Shown: in pieces, positions 16,906 through 26,033 of the stretch
How positions within the stretch are numbered: the stretch's first letter is position 1
Layout: each line of letters begins with the position of its first letter
Assembly (NCBI RefSeq): GCF_030519375.1
Contig: NZ_JAUMKB010000008.1
Location: forward strand, 1-64,000
Direction: 5' to 3'
DNA length: 64,000 nt
Source of the DNA: Mucilaginibacter tolerans
Lineage (GTDB): Bacteria; Bacteroidota; Bacteroidia; Sphingobacteriales; Sphingobacteriaceae
The notes under the pieces: generated by a model
What the model saw: only the letters and a program-made list of their open reading frames with translations
Databases searched by the model: none
Told to the model about the DNA's origin: nothing
Position numbers and translations under genes: made by a program

Positions 16906-17835
16906 TCAGGCACTTAATTTACTTAATTTTTCAGCCATTACCTCGCTGATGCGGCGGTACGAATCAAACGTCCACCCAGCTACATGCGGAGTAAGTAATA
17001 CTTTGCCCGATTGTTTCAGTTCCTCAAACCAGGTCTGTTCGGCAAGTGCGGGAAATCTCTCCACCTCCAGCACATCTAAACCGGCACCTAATATTTTCCC
17101 TTGCTTTATTGCATTCAAAACGGCGTGTACTTTTACCACTTTACCGCGGGATGTATTGAGAAGAAATATCGGCTTTCTGAAATGGAAAAGGTATTCATCA
17201 TCCACCAGTCCGTTAGTCTCAGGTGTAAGCGGAATATGAAAACTTACTACATCAGCCAGCTTTACCATTTCTTCCATACTTACCTCGTGAACATACTGAT
17301 CGCTGAAGCCTGTTTTGTATTTATCATAAGCGATCACATTGACACTAAATCCGGCAAGTTTCCTTGCAAAACTTCCGCCCATAAAGCCATAGCCGATAAT
17401 GCCTACGGTTTTCCCTTTCAACTCATAACCCCGGTTTGCTTCACGTTTCCAAACGCCTTCACGTATTTCGGCATCGGCTCGGTTAAAATTATTCATCAGG
17501 CTGAGCAGCATACCAACGGCGTGCTCACCAACCGCATCCATATTACCTTCGGGAGCGTTGATGAGCGTGATGCCTTTTTCTATAGCATAATCTTCATCGA
17601 TATTATCCATACCCGCTCCAGCCCGACAAATAAACTGAAGCTTTTTACTCAGGTCAAGCACTTTGCGCTCAACTAAAAATTTGGAGCGTATCACAAGCCC
17701 TTCATATTCGCCGATAATCTCATAAGCCTGGTCGGGTTTTATGGCAGGCTGATAATCGCAATGGTAGCCCATCGCTTCGGCTTGCTCTATAAATATGGGG
17801 TGGATGTCGTCAACAATTAATATGTTTTTACTCAT
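16906..17835 (-). CDS. D-isomer-specific 2-hydroxyacid dehydrogenase (SerA-like)
   Basis: A 309-residue NAD-dependent dehydrogenase of the D-2-hydroxyacid family. Visible features: substrate-side ICRAGAGMDNID, the NAD-binding motif GKTVGIIGYGFMGGSFARKL, FHIPLTPETNGLVDD, LLNTSRGKVV with the catalytic Arg, and LTPHVAGWTFDS with the catalytic His. It lacks the ACT domain of long SerA proteins, so it is either a short 3-phosphoglycerate dehydrogenase or a related reductase. The substrate cannot be fixed from sequence. I start at the ATG at 17835 (MSKNILIVDD), not the one three codons earlier. Followed by two terminators. Confidence 0.88.
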   Translation of the reverse strand: MSKNILIVDDIHPIFIEQAEAMGYHCDYQPAIKPDQAYEIIGEYEGLVIRSKFLVERKVLDLSKKLQFICRAGAGMDNIDEDYAIEKGITLINAPEGNMDAVGEHAVGMLLSLMNNFNRADAEIREGVWKREANRGYELKGKTVGIIGYGFMGGSFARKLAGFSVNVIAYDKYKTGFSDQYVHEVSMEEMVKLADVVSFHIPLTPETNGLVDDEYLFHFRKPIFLLNTSRGKVVKVHAVLNAIKQGKILGAGLDVLEVERFPALAEQTWFEELKQSGKVLLTPHVAGWTFDSYRRISEVMAEKLSKLSA

Positions 17836-17929
17836 TGGATACAAACTTATTGATATGCAGCAAATATTTTATGCATTTGACAAATCACTCTTGAAATCCA
17901 CTTAAATTTATGCTACAAATTACTAACAA

Positions 17930-18532
17930 ATGACCCGGCCTATAACCTTAATCTTCTCGATTGTTTTAATTCTACTTAGAAATACTTCAATTGCGCAGGA
18001 TGATCTTCAGATACTAGAAGCGAAAGCAAGTAAAAAAGATACTAAAACTTATATGATTCAATCTCTGGACGGAACAAGGCAAAAAGTAAAGATTGCTCCT
18101 GACTATGTGAAAAAAGTTTTAACAATGATTTGCTTAAAGGATACTATAAGAATAGGAGGTTTTTGGGGAGTACCCCCGCAGGTAGATATTCTCGATGGAA
18201 AATTCATACAAATGCAATATGAGGTTAGAGGAGGAACTGGTTATGCCCTCGGTAACGTTTTAATACTATGCGTTCAAAATAATAAACTATACGAGGCTAT
18301 GCATGTACTCAGATATACACAGTCTGAAATTGGTGATGATGCAACTGGTGATTATAATATAAAAATGAAAATCGATAAAAATGATAAAGGCCGCTACATA
18401 TTAAAGGTAAATATTCATGATGATTTTAATTCCAAGTCTCATCCTGAAAAGAATTATAAATACGATAATTTGAGTATTTTAAATTTCGATCTGAGCCGAA
18501 ATGTATTCTATAGTATAAAAAAAGACAGGTAG
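17930..18532 (+). CDS. Secreted protein of unknown function
   Basis: A 200-residue protein with a signal peptide (residues 1-22, ending SIAQ). The rest has no motif I recognise: charged, Lys/Asp-rich, beta-prone (VRGGTGYALGNVLILCVQNN, YNIKMKIDKNDKGRY). The gene is clearly more AT-rich than its neighbours. It lies between the housekeeping dehydrogenase and rsmA genes, and a gene remnant follows in the same frame. These points suggest accessory DNA. Confidence 0.6.
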   Translation: MTRPITLIFSIVLILLRNTSIAQDDLQILEAKASKKDTKTYMIQSLDGTRQKVKIAPDYVKKVLTMICLKDTIRIGGFWGVPPQVDILDGKFIQMQYEVRGGTGYALGNVLILCVQNNKLYEAMHVLRYTQSEIGDDATGDYNIKMKIDKNDKGRYILKVNIHDDFNSKSHPEKNYKYDNLSILNFDLSRNVFYSIKKDR

Positions 18533-18559
18533 GATACTTTCTTTAGTGCCTTTTCGAAA

Positions 18560-18694
18560 AACCGCAAAAATCACAAAAACAAGATACCTGGTAATTTCCC
18601 TGAAATTATTTTAGGCAGCGAAACGTATTATTATTTTGCAAACCGATGGTACACTTCACAGGAAGATGGAGAATTAATTGAGTTTGATAATTAA
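18560..18694 (+). pseudogene. Remnant of an unidentified gene (3' end only)
   Basis: After the stop of the preceding gene, the same frame stays open to a TAA at 18692 and reads like real protein: KIPGNFPEIILGSETYYYF, ANRWYTSQEDGELIEFDN. There is no start codon in this stretch. It is either the decayed 3' end of a lost gene or a former continuation of the 17930 gene past the TAG at 18530. Family not recognised. Confidence 0.4.
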
Positions 18695-18699
18695 AAGCC

Positions 18700-19479
18700 T
18701 CATCTATTCTCAGCAATCTTATTCGTCAAATTAACAAAGTCCTTGACAGTGAGCCGCTCGGCACGCAGATCAAGCATAGGTTCATTGGTCATCTTTTCTT
18801 TATTGATTAGAGATGACAATGCATTCCTAAGCGTTTTACGGCGCTGGTTAAATCCGGCCTTTACTACCTGCCAGAACAGCTTTTCGTCACAATCTAGTTT
18901 TTCAGCACCATTACGGGTAAGACGGATGACAGCAGATAGCACCTTTGGTGGCGGACTAAATACCCCGGCCTTTACCGTAAACAGGTATTCTACCTTATAA
19001 TAAGCCTGCAGAAATACGCTCAGGATACCATATTCCTTGCTTCCCGCTTTGGCGGTACAGCGTTCAGCAACTTCTTTCTGAAACATGCCTACTACTTCAA
19101 CTACCTGCTGACGGTTATCCAGCACTTTGAATAGTATCTGCGAGGAAATGTTATAAGGAAAGTTCCCAATGATACCGAACGGCTTGTGGAATATCTTTCC
19201 GAAATCCATTTCCAGGAAATCGTCATTGATCAGGCGTTCGCCCAATTGCGGATATTTTTTTTGAAGGAATTCGTAAGATTCAGTGTCAATATCGATCAGG
19301 TAAGTCTGCAGGTCGGTGCGCTGCAAAAGGAAATCGGATAAGATACCCATGCCTGGCCCAACTTCAAGTACTTCATGATAGCCAGCTGCCAACTGCAAAC
19401 TGTCAACTATCTTGGATGCAATATTTTTATCAGTAAGAAAATGCTGACCAAGATGCTTCTTTGCTCTTACCAACGACAT
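18700..19479 (-). CDS. rsmA: 16S rRNA dimethyladenosine transferase RsmA (KsgA)
   Basis: A 259-residue SAM-dependent methyltransferase that dimethylates two adjacent adenines near the 3' end of 16S rRNA during small-subunit assembly. Seen: KKHLGQHFLTDKNIASKIV at the N-terminus, the SAM-binding motif VLEVGPGMGILSDFL, the catalytic GNFPYNISSQILFK (the family NxPY motif as NFPY) and FSPPPKVLSAVIRL near the end. Normal length. Divergent from pdxA. Confidence 0.97.
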   Translation of the reverse strand: MSLVRAKKHLGQHFLTDKNIASKIVDSLQLAAGYHEVLEVGPGMGILSDFLLQRTDLQTYLIDIDTESYEFLQKKYPQLGERLINDDFLEMDFGKIFHKPFGIIGNFPYNISSQILFKVLDNRQQVVEVVGMFQKEVAERCTAKAGSKEYGILSVFLQAYYKVEYLFTVKAGVFSPPPKVLSAVIRLTRNGAEKLDCDEKLFWQVVKAGFNQRRKTLRNALSSLINKEKMTNEPMLDLRAERLTVKDFVNLTNKIAENR

Positions 19480-19557
19480 TATTCATTCAATTATTTCCGC
19501 AAATTACGTGATATTTGTCCTTTAATCCGGAATTATAAGTCTAAAATCTTTTATTTG

Positions 19558-19565
19558 TATGTTTG
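19558..19565 (+). promoter_or_regulatory. Putative -7 promoter box for pdxA
   Basis: TATGTTTG matches the Bacteroidota -7 consensus TAnnTTTG. It lies 69 nt before the chosen pdxA start and points away from rsmA. No clear -33 TTTG is placed correctly, so support is partial. Confidence 0.4.
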
Positions 19566-19634
19566 TGGGTGCGGTAGGTGCACAGCGCTGCACAGACAAA
19601 CAACCAGTGTAATCATAAACAAATCGGAGTAATC

Positions 19635-20690
19635 GTGTCAGAAAAACTAAAAATAGGTATCAGTATTGGGGATGTTAACGGGATCGGGCTCGAGGTGATC
19701 ATCAAGACACTTGTTGACAACCATATCTATGACTACTTCACTCCGATAGTTTACGGGCATACCAAGGTGGCCTCTTTTCATCGTCGCACTATCAATGCAG
19801 GAGAACTGAATTTCCATGTCATCAACCACCCCTCGCAGGCTCAGCACAGAAAAGCCAACATGATCAACTGCTGGGAAGAGGATGTGAAAATCGACCTGGG
19901 CGTGATCAACGAAACGGGCGGCAAATATGCACTGCTATCCTTACAACGCGCTACTGCCGATCTGGTAAATGGCGACATCGATGCATTGGTTACTGCTCCT
20001 ATTAACAAGGATAACATTCAGAGCGAAGAGTTTAAATTTCCGGGACATACCGAGTATTTGCAGGAAAAAGCAGGCGCAGCCGAATCATTGATGTTTTTGG
20101 TGAGCGATACCCTGCGTGTTGGTGTGGTGACAGGGCATATACCGTTAAACAAAGTAGCCGGTTCCATCACTGTTGATAAGATATTAGCGAAGCTCAGATT
20201 AATGGATACCAGCTTGCGCCAGGATTTCTGGATTCAAAAACCAAGGATCGCTGTTTTGGGTCTTAATCCTCATGCCGGCGATAATGGTTTAATAGGTACT
20301 GAGGAAAAAGATACCATTATACCTGCTATTGAAGAAGCTCGTGCTAACGATATACTGGCATTTGGCCCGTATTCAGCAGACGGTTTTTTTGCCAATGGTA
20401 CCTATATGCAATTTGATGCCGTGCTGGCCATGTACCATGACCAGGGGCTGATACCGTTTAAACAGATATCTTTTGAGTCGGGCGTGAACTTCACGGCTGG
20501 ATTGAATTTTGTACGCACTTCGCCAGATCACGGGACCGCTTATGATATTGCCGGAAAGAACCAGGCCTCTGAGATATCTTTTCGCGAAGCGATATTTACA
20601 GCACTTCATATTGTGAAACACCGTAAGGAGACCGAAATACTTACCGAAAATCCGCTTACCATTACAAAATTGAGCCGGGACAGGGATTAG
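19635..20690 (+). CDS. pdxA: 4-hydroxythreonine-4-phosphate dehydrogenase
   Basis: A 351-residue PdxA. It oxidises 4-phosphohydroxy-L-threonine in the DXP-dependent route to pyridoxal phosphate. Evidence: IGISIGDVNGIGLEVIIK at the N-terminus, VTAPINKDNIQ, FPGHTEYLQEKA (metal-ligand His), GLNPHAGDNGLIG, and AMYHDQGLIPFKQISFESGV (second metal His). The frame is open from a GTG at 19578, but I place the start at the GTG at 19635: GGAG lies 5 nt upstream and the protein then begins with the family's usual MSEKLKIGISIGD. Divergent from rsmA. Confidence 0.95.
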   Translation: MSEKLKIGISIGDVNGIGLEVIIKTLVDNHIYDYFTPIVYGHTKVASFHRRTINAGELNFHVINHPSQAQHRKANMINCWEEDVKIDLGVINETGGKYALLSLQRATADLVNGDIDALVTAPINKDNIQSEEFKFPGHTEYLQEKAGAAESLMFLVSDTLRVGVVTGHIPLNKVAGSITVDKILAKLRLMDTSLRQDFWIQKPRIAVLGLNPHAGDNGLIGTEEKDTIIPAIEEARANDILAFGPYSADGFFANGTYMQFDAVLAMYHDQGLIPFKQISFESGVNFTAGLNFVRTSPDHGTAYDIAGKNQASEISFREAIFTALHIVKHRKETEILTENPLTITKLSRDRD

Positions 20691-20715
20691 ATTTACCCAT
20701 CAGCGCACTGCCACT

Positions 20716-21102
20716 ATGTTTACTATCGAACAAATAAACGATATGCACGAAAGGCTGGGCACAATGAAGGATTTTCTGAAATATGTGAAAGCCCTTGAGC
20801 AGATTGGCGTAGCATCTTATCACTCATATGTGGCGGATGGACATTCTGAATACTTTGGAACTAACGGGTACGGTGTGAGATCGCGGCCGGTGCATGAAAA
20901 ACTGATCATTGCTGATACTGGCAATAAAGAAACTTTTCTTAAACATCTATCGCTACATGCACAAAAAAAAGCTAATTATATCGAAATGTCTCGCGGATTG
21001 GCCGAGAGCGGCATAGAGAAATGGGTAGTAGATACCATTGCTGTGACGATTTCCTATTGTGATAAGAAAGGAAATGTGCTGTTGTCGGAAAAAATTGAAT
21101 AA
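20716..21102 (+). CDS. DUF1398 family protein
   Basis: A 128-residue soluble protein with the DUF1398 pattern (related to E. coli YbcV): MFTIEQINDMHERLGTMKDF, then ALEQIGVASYHSYVADGHSE and YFGTNGYGVRSRPVHEKL. Function unknown for the family. It lies 25 nt after pdxA on the same strand and may be read from the pdxA promoter, although this neighbour is not part of vitamin B6 synthesis. Confidence 0.8.
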   Translation: MFTIEQINDMHERLGTMKDFLKYVKALEQIGVASYHSYVADGHSEYFGTNGYGVRSRPVHEKLIIADTGNKETFLKHLSLHAQKKANYIEMSRGLAESGIEKWVVDTIAVTISYCDKKGNVLLSEKIE

Positions 21103-21222
21103 TCTCAAACTACGCTTTCGCCGCCGGAAGCAAAACAGATAGCGGTTTTTGACGTTCTCGATGCGGGAAATCTATTGGGAATTCCATTTTTAACTTTTTT
21201 TTCCACATTTAGGATTTTTCCC

Positions 21223-21230
21223 TACATTTG
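21223..21230 (+). promoter_or_regulatory. Bacteroidota -7 promoter box of the DUF177-rpmF cluster
   Basis: TACATTTG matches TAnnTTTG exactly and lies 18 nt upstream of the TTG at 21249. It would put the transcript start near 21237, downstream of a possible TTG at 21228, and so decides which start codon is used. The region upstream is T-rich. Confidence 0.65.
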
Positions 21231-21248
21231 CGGGCTAATTGTCGCTCA

Positions 21249-21767
21249 TTGAAATCGCTTAGAACATATTCGATTCCCTTTACCGGTCTGAAGCTGGGAA
21301 AGCACTTTTTTGACTATGTGATCAAAGACGAATTTTTTGCCGAAATGGACTATTCCATCGTCAAAAAAGCTGATCTGCAGTGCAAAGTGGAGCTGGACAA
21401 GCAGGAAACTATGCTCATTTTGAGCTTCCATATTTATGGAACCCTCACGATGACATGTGATAAATGCCTGGCTGACTATCCGCATCCTGTTGATGTTCAT
21501 GAGCAGCAGATCGCCAAATTCGCCGAAGAGGAAATTGACGAAGACGAAGAAATCATCACCCTGACAAAAAATGATCACGAGATCGATATTGCAGGATTGA
21601 TATATGAATACATAAATGTTGCGGCTCCTTTTATAGCAGTTTGCAACGACGAGGGGAACATGTCTTATTGCGATAAAGAGATGATCGAAAGATTAAATCA
21701 GCTATCGACGAAAGGCGGTGACGATGACAAAACGGACCCAAGGTGGGACGTTTTGAAGAATATTTAA
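21249..21767 (+). CDS. DUF177 (YceD-like) protein upstream of rpmF
   Basis: A 172-residue YceD/DUF177 protein, a family found next to rpmF across bacteria and linked to ribosomal RNA metabolism. Features: KSLRTYSIPFTGLKLGKHFF at the N-terminus, a central TCDKCLADYP with a Cys pair, a long acidic stretch EEEIDEDEEIITL, and later VCNDEG and SYCDKEM cysteines. The start is a TTG at 21249, chosen because the promoter box lies over the alternative start. The stop is 18 nt before rpmF. Confidence 0.85.
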   Translation: MKSLRTYSIPFTGLKLGKHFFDYVIKDEFFAEMDYSIVKKADLQCKVELDKQETMLILSFHIYGTLTMTCDKCLADYPHPVDVHEQQIAKFAEEEIDEDEEIITLTKNDHEIDIAGLIYEYINVAAPFIAVCNDEGNMSYCDKEMIERLNQLSTKGGDDDKTDPRWDVLKNI

Positions 21768-21785
21768 ATGATAATTTAGGAAGTT

Positions 21786-21977
21786 ATGCCACATCCAAAA
21801 CGGAAATTCTCAAAATCAAGGACAGCAAAACGTAGGACACACTACAAAGCTGAAGCGCCTACTTTAACTACTTGTAAAACTACTGGTGCAGTACATTTGC
21901 CTCACAGAGCTTATACTGTTGACGGTAACTTATACTACAACGGCAAAGTCCTTATCGAAAACACCGCAACAGCCTAA
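21786..21977 (+). CDS. rpmF: 50S ribosomal protein L32
   Basis: A 63-residue L32. [20 protein letters not shown] is the diagnostic N-terminus. The paired cysteines that bind zinc in many L32 proteins are absent: one Cys remains in [16 protein letters not shown]. This is the zinc-independent form of the protein. Second gene of the lipid-synthesis cluster, a placement conserved in bacteria. Confidence 0.97.
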   Translation: MPHPKRKFSKSRTAKRRTHYKAEAPTLTTCKTTGAVHLPHRAYTVDGNLYYNGKVLIENTATA

Positions 21978-21992
21978 GTTTAATTTTCACAT

Positions 21993-22931
21993 ATGAAGAT
22001 TGGCTTAGATATTATGGGCGGTGATTTTGCTCCTAAGGCAACTGTGCTGGGAGCAATAGCAGCTTATAAGGCTTTGTCGGGCAACCAAAAGCTGGTGCTT
22101 ATTGGCGATAAAGAAATTGCCTTGTCCATTCTTCATGAAAATAACTTTAGCCCCGACCATTTAGAGTTTGTACACACAACCGAAGTGATCGGTATGGGCG
22201 AACACCCAACCAAAGCGGTCGTTCAAAAACCTGATTCGAGCATCAGTGTTGGTTTCCGTATGCTTAAGGATGGCGAAATTCAAGCCTTCTCATCAGCAGG
22301 GAATACCGGGGCTATGCTGGTCGGTTCCATGTTTAGCGTAAAAGCCATACCGGGCGTATCACGCCCAGCAATGACAACTATAGTACCCAAACTGAAAGGC
22401 GGTTTGGGTATTTTGTTAGATGTGGGCGCCAATGCCGACTGCAAGGCCGAAAACCTGCTGCAATTCGGTATACTGGGCAGCTTGTTCGCAGAATCTGTTT
22501 ATAACATACCTAACCCACGTGTTGCGCTTGTGAATATTGGCGAAGAGGAAGAGAAAGGCAACCTGCTTTGTCAGGCCACCTATCCGTTGATGAAGGAAAG
22601 CAACCAGTTCAATTTTATCGGAAATGTAGAGGGCCGCGACTTTTTTAACGAAAGCGCTGATGTGTATGTAGCCGATGGCTTCACTGGAAACGTGGTGCTG
22701 AAAATGGCCGAGTCATTTTATGTAATAGGCTTGAAGTTGCAGCTTAAACACGAGTTTTTCGACCGGTTTAACTATGAGCAATATGGCGGTAGTCCAATAC
22801 TGGGTATAAATGCCCCGGTGGTGGTTGGGCACGGGATATCGAGTCCCGAAGCGATCAAAAACATGGTGCTCCTTTCGAGGGACATGTTTGAGAGCGATCT
22901 GATAAATAAAATAAAAAAAGCATTTCAATAA
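21993..22931 (+). CDS. plsX: Phosphate acyltransferase PlsX
   Basis: A 312-residue peripheral enzyme that converts acyl-ACP and phosphate to acyl-phosphate for PlsY, the first step of phosphatidic acid synthesis. Signatures: KIGLDIMGGDFAPKATVLGA, the SAGNTGAMLVGSM loop, GVSRPAMTTIVP, LLDVGANADCKAENLLQFG, NIGEEEEKGNLL and VADGFTGNVVLKMAE. Length slightly below that of E. coli. It lies 15 nt after rpmF and 15 nt before fabH. Confidence 0.97.
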   Translation: MKIGLDIMGGDFAPKATVLGAIAAYKALSGNQKLVLIGDKEIALSILHENNFSPDHLEFVHTTEVIGMGEHPTKAVVQKPDSSISVGFRMLKDGEIQAFSSAGNTGAMLVGSMFSVKAIPGVSRPAMTTIVPKLKGGLGILLDVGANADCKAENLLQFGILGSLFAESVYNIPNPRVALVNIGEEEEKGNLLCQATYPLMKESNQFNFIGNVEGRDFFNESADVYVADGFTGNVVLKMAESFYVIGLKLQLKHEFFDRFNYEQYGGSPILGINAPVVVGHGISSPEAIKNMVLLSRDMFESDLINKIKKAFQ

Positions 22932-22946
22932 AATCTACATATAGAA

Positions 22947-23936
22947 ATGAATAAAATTCATGCTGCAATTACTGCTGTGAATGGATATGTTCCGGATTAT
23001 GTTTTAACCAACCATGAGCTGGAAACAATGGTGGAAACGAACGATGAATGGATAACCACCCGGACCGGCATAAAAGAGCGCAGAATACAAAAAGGCGAAG
23101 GCCTTGCAACATCGGATATGGCGGTTCATGCTGTTGAAGGGTTGCTGAAGAAGAGAGGGATCAGTGCTGAAGAAATAGAATTGATCATATTTTGTACTAC
23201 GACTCCCGATATGCCGTTCCCGGCTACGGCGAATATACTGGCTGATAAGATCGGTGCTAAAAATGCCTGGGGATACGACTTGCAGGCGGCCTGTTCAGGA
23301 TTCATCTTTGGCCTGGCAACAGGCGCCCAGTTTATCGAAAGCGGAAAACATACTAAAGTGCTGGTTGTAGGTGGCGATAAAATGTCGTCCATCGTAAATT
23401 ATAAAGACCGTGCTACCTGCATCATTTTTGGCGACGGCTGCGGTGCTGCTTTGCTTGAACCGAATACCGAAGGCTATGGCGTAATAGACTCGATCTTAAA
23501 AAGCGATGGCGCAGGACGTGCGTTTCTTCATCAAAAAGCAGGCGGTTCGCTAAGGCCTGCATCACACGAAACTATTGATGCCATGGAGCATTTTGCTTAC
23601 CAGGAAGGGCAAGCAGTGTTCAAATTTGCGGTAACCAACATGGCCGATGTAGCTGCCGAAGTAATGGAGCGCAATAACCTTAAGTCGGACGATATTGCAT
23701 GGTTGGTTCCGCACCAGGCAAATAAACGCATCATCGATGCAACAGCTAACCGTACCGGTGTAAGTGCCGATAAAGTGATCATCAACATCGAGCGTTACGG
23801 CAACACCACTAACGGAACCATCCCGCTTTGTCTGTGGGAATGGGAAAGTAAATTTAAAAAAGGCGATAACCTGATACTGGCTGCCTTTGGCGGTGGCTTT
23901 ACCTGGGGTTCGATCTATTTAAAATGGGCCTATTAA
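22947..23936 (+). CDS. fabH: 3-oxoacyl-ACP synthase III
   Basis: A 329-residue beta-ketoacyl-ACP synthase III, which starts fatty acid synthesis by condensing acetyl-CoA or a branched acyl-CoA with malonyl-ACP. The catalytic triad is visible: Cys116 in [11 protein letters not shown], His256 in [10 protein letters not shown] and Asn286 in [11 protein letters not shown]. The [16 protein letters not shown] stretch near the N-terminus is standard. Bacteroidota often use it with branched primers, but specificity cannot be read here. Co-transcribed with plsX. Confidence 0.97.
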   Translation: MNKIHAAITAVNGYVPDYVLTNHELETMVETNDEWITTRTGIKERRIQKGEGLATSDMAVHAVEGLLKKRGISAEEIELIIFCTTTPDMPFPATANILADKIGAKNAWGYDLQAACSGFIFGLATGAQFIESGKHTKVLVVGGDKMSSIVNYKDRATCIIFGDGCGAALLEPNTEGYGVIDSILKSDGAGRAFLHQKAGGSLRPASHETIDAMEHFAYQEGQAVFKFAVTNMADVAAEVMERNNLKSDDIAWLVPHQANKRIIDATANRTGVSADKVIINIERYGNTTNGTIPLCLWEWESKFKKGDNLILAAFGGGFTWGSIYLKWAY

Positions 23937-24011
23937 TTTTAGGAACTTTTTTTATTTAATTTGTTATAACTTAGATATAATCTTTTATCCAAAACCAACT
24001 CATTCCACAAT

Positions 24012-24491
24012 ATGGATATTAAACAAATTCAGGACCTGATACGCTTTGTTTCAAAGTCGGGGGTAAATGAAGTGTCAATTGAACAGAACGATTTCAAGAT
24101 TACAATAAAAACCAACCAGGCCCCTACGTATGTTACAGCGAGCCTTCCGTCTGCTGAAAGCGCGCCGGTTTATGCTGCTCCTGTAGCCTCTGCGGCCACT
24201 GCTCCTGCAGCTGCCGCCGCACTTGAAGCTCCTGTTGCTGATACTTCGAAATTGATTACCATAAAATCGCCAATGATAGGTACCTTCTACCGCTCGTCAT
24301 CACCCGAAAAACCAATGTTTGTAAATGTGGGCGACGAAATCAAAACCGGCTCAGTTCTTTGTATCATCGAGGCTATGAAGTTGTTTAACGAGATCGAATC
24401 AGAAGTTTCGGGCCGTGTTGTCAAGATATTAGTTGATAATGCTTCACCTGTTGAGTACGACCAGCCATTGTTTTTGGTTGAACCTGTGTAA
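24012..24491 (+). CDS. accB: Biotin carboxyl carrier protein of acetyl-CoA carboxylase
   Basis: A 159-residue BCCP. The N-terminal dimer-forming segment [20 protein letters not shown] is followed by an Ala/Pro-rich flexible linker (about 42-77) and the biotinyl domain (about 80-159). The biotinylated residue is Lys123 in [13 protein letters not shown]. It carries carboxybiotin between AccC and the carboxyltransferase. It lies 75 nt downstream of fabH and 132 nt upstream of accC. Confidence 0.97.
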   Translation: MDIKQIQDLIRFVSKSGVNEVSIEQNDFKITIKTNQAPTYVTASLPSAESAPVYAAPVASAATAPAAAAALEAPVADTSKLITIKSPMIGTFYRSSSPEKPMFVNVGDEIKTGSVLCIIEAMKLFNEIESEVSGRVVKILVDNASPVEYDQPLFLVEPV

Positions 24492-24612
24492 TTTGAAAAT
24501 TGGGTGATTTGAAGATAGAAAATTCTTGTCTCTTCAAAATCATTGCCTAATCAAAATTTATTGAATAATTAGCTGATAATTAATTTTCAAATCAGCACAT
24601 TTTCAAATCTTC
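24490..24612. repeat. Long imperfect hairpin between accB and accC
   Basis: The left arm (about 24490-24520, TTTGAAAATTGGGTGATTTG) pairs imperfectly with the right arm (about 24582-24612, AATTTTCAAATCAGCACATT). Both consist of repeated ATTTGAA-type words. It fills nearly all of the spacer between two genes that must be expressed together. Confidence 0.6.
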
Positions 24613-24623
24613 AAATTGTCAAA

Positions 24624-25964
24624 ATGTTTAAAAAAATATTAATAGCTAACCGTGGTGAGATTGCCCTCCGCATTATCCGTACGTGTAAGGAGATGGGCAT
24701 TAAAACCGTAGCTGTGTATTCTACCGTTGACAGGGACAGCCTTCATGTACGTTTTGCTGATGAAGCCGTATGTATTGGTCCCCCTGCCAGCCGCGATTCT
24801 TATTTGAATATTCCCAACCTGATATCTGCCGCCGAGTTGACCAATGCTGATGCGATCCATCCGGGCTATGGGTTCTTGTCAGAAAATGCCAAGTTTTCAG
24901 CGATTTGCGCAGAATATGGCATTAAATTTATTGGCGCTACTGCCGACCAGATCAACGCCATGGGCGATAAAGCCTCGGCCAAAGCGACCATGAAAAAGGC
25001 AGGTGTTCCTACTATTCCGGGTTCTGAAGGTTTATTACAGGACGTAAAGGAAGGTCTCGCCGTAGCCAACAAAATAGGTTACCCGGTTATCCTGAAAGCT
25101 ACTGCCGGTGGCGGCGGCCGTGGAATGCGCCTGGTATGGAAAGATGAAGAGTTTGAACCAGCCTGGGATTCGGCACGAGCTGAATCAGCAGCAGCTTTTG
25201 GTAACGACGGCATCTATCTTGAGAAATATGTAGAAGATCCGCGTCACATCGAAATTCAAGTTGTAGGTGACCAATATGGTAAAGTTTGCCATCTCTCGGA
25301 ACGTGATTGTTCGATACAGCGTCGTCACCAGAAACTGGTTGAAGAATCACCATCTCCGTTTATGACGGAGAAGCTTCGCAAGAAAATGGGTGATGCTGCT
25401 ATAAAAGGTGCAAAAGCGGTAAAATATGAAGGCGCCGGTACCATCGAATTCTTGGTGGATAAACACCGCAACTTCTATTTTATGGAGATGAACACCCGTA
25501 TCCAGGTAGAACACCCGGTTACTGAAGAGGTGATCAACTTCGACCTGATCAAAGAACAGATCAAGGTTGCCGCCGGTATTCCGATATCGGGTAAAAACTA
25601 TGAGCCAACGATGCACGCAATAGAGTGCCGTATAAATGCCGAGGATCCTTTTAATAACTTCCGTCCGGCACCGGGTAAGATTACCAATTTCCACTCCCCG
25701 GGTGGTCATGGTGTAAGGATTGATACACATGTGTATTCAGGTTATATCATTCCTCCAAACTACGACTCGATGATCGCAAAAGTTATCTGTGTGGCGCAAA
25801 CCCGCGAAGAAGCCTTGAGTACCATGGAGCGCGCATTGAGCGAATTTGTGATTGAAGGCATTAAAACCACCATACCTTTCCATTTAAAATTACTGCAGGA
25901 CCCTAACTTCAGGGCAGGTAATTTTACTACCAAGTTTATGGAAACCTTTGATTTCACCAAATAA
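24624..25964 (+). CDS. accC: Biotin carboxylase subunit of acetyl-CoA carboxylase
   Basis: A 446-residue ATP-grasp enzyme that carboxylates the biotin on AccB with bicarbonate and ATP. Features in order: [35 protein letters not shown], the glycine-rich ATP loop [63 protein letters not shown] with the catalytic Glu and Arg, and ECRINAEDP. Length typical (E. coli 449). Last gene of the cluster; a terminator follows. Confidence 0.98.
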   Translation: MFKKILIANRGEIALRIIRTCKEMGIKTVAVYSTVDRDSLHVRFADEAVCIGPPASRDSYLNIPNLISAAELTNADAIHPGYGFLSENAKFSAICAEYGIKFIGATADQINAMGDKASAKATMKKAGVPTIPGSEGLLQDVKEGLAVANKIGYPVILKATAGGGGRGMRLVWKDEEFEPAWDSARAESAAAFGNDGIYLEKYVEDPRHIEIQVVGDQYGKVCHLSERDCSIQRRHQKLVEESPSPFMTEKLRKKMGDAAIKGAKAVKYEGAGTIEFLVDKHRNFYFMEMNTRIQVEHPVTEEVINFDLIKEQIKVAAGIPISGKNYEPTMHAIECRINAEDPFNNFRPAPGKITNFHSPGGHGVRIDTHVYSGYIIPPNYDSMIAKVICVAQTREEALSTMERALSEFVIEGIKTTIPFHLKLLQDPNFRAGNFTTKFMETFDFTK

Positions 25965-25992
25965 ACAATCCTACTGTAACAAAATAAATTGT

Positions 25993-26025
25993 AAATAGCA
26001 TTCTGAATAACGGAATGCTATTTTT
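25993..26025 (+). terminator. Terminator after accC, overlapping a promoter box for tatC
   Basis: Arms 25993-26003 and 26013-26023 pair perfectly (11 bp, AAATAGCATTC with GAATGCTATTT) and end in a T-run. The right arm and tail also spell TATTTTTG at 26019-26026, a match to the -7 consensus TAnnTTTG, 7 nt before the tatC ATG. Confidence 0.7.
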
Positions 26026-26033
26026 GTACGGCA

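Noticed and set aside
17101..17676. A 191-codon plus-strand open frame inside the 2-hydroxyacid dehydrogenase gene
   Set aside because: Antisense to a clear conserved enzyme; no domain or plausible promoter.
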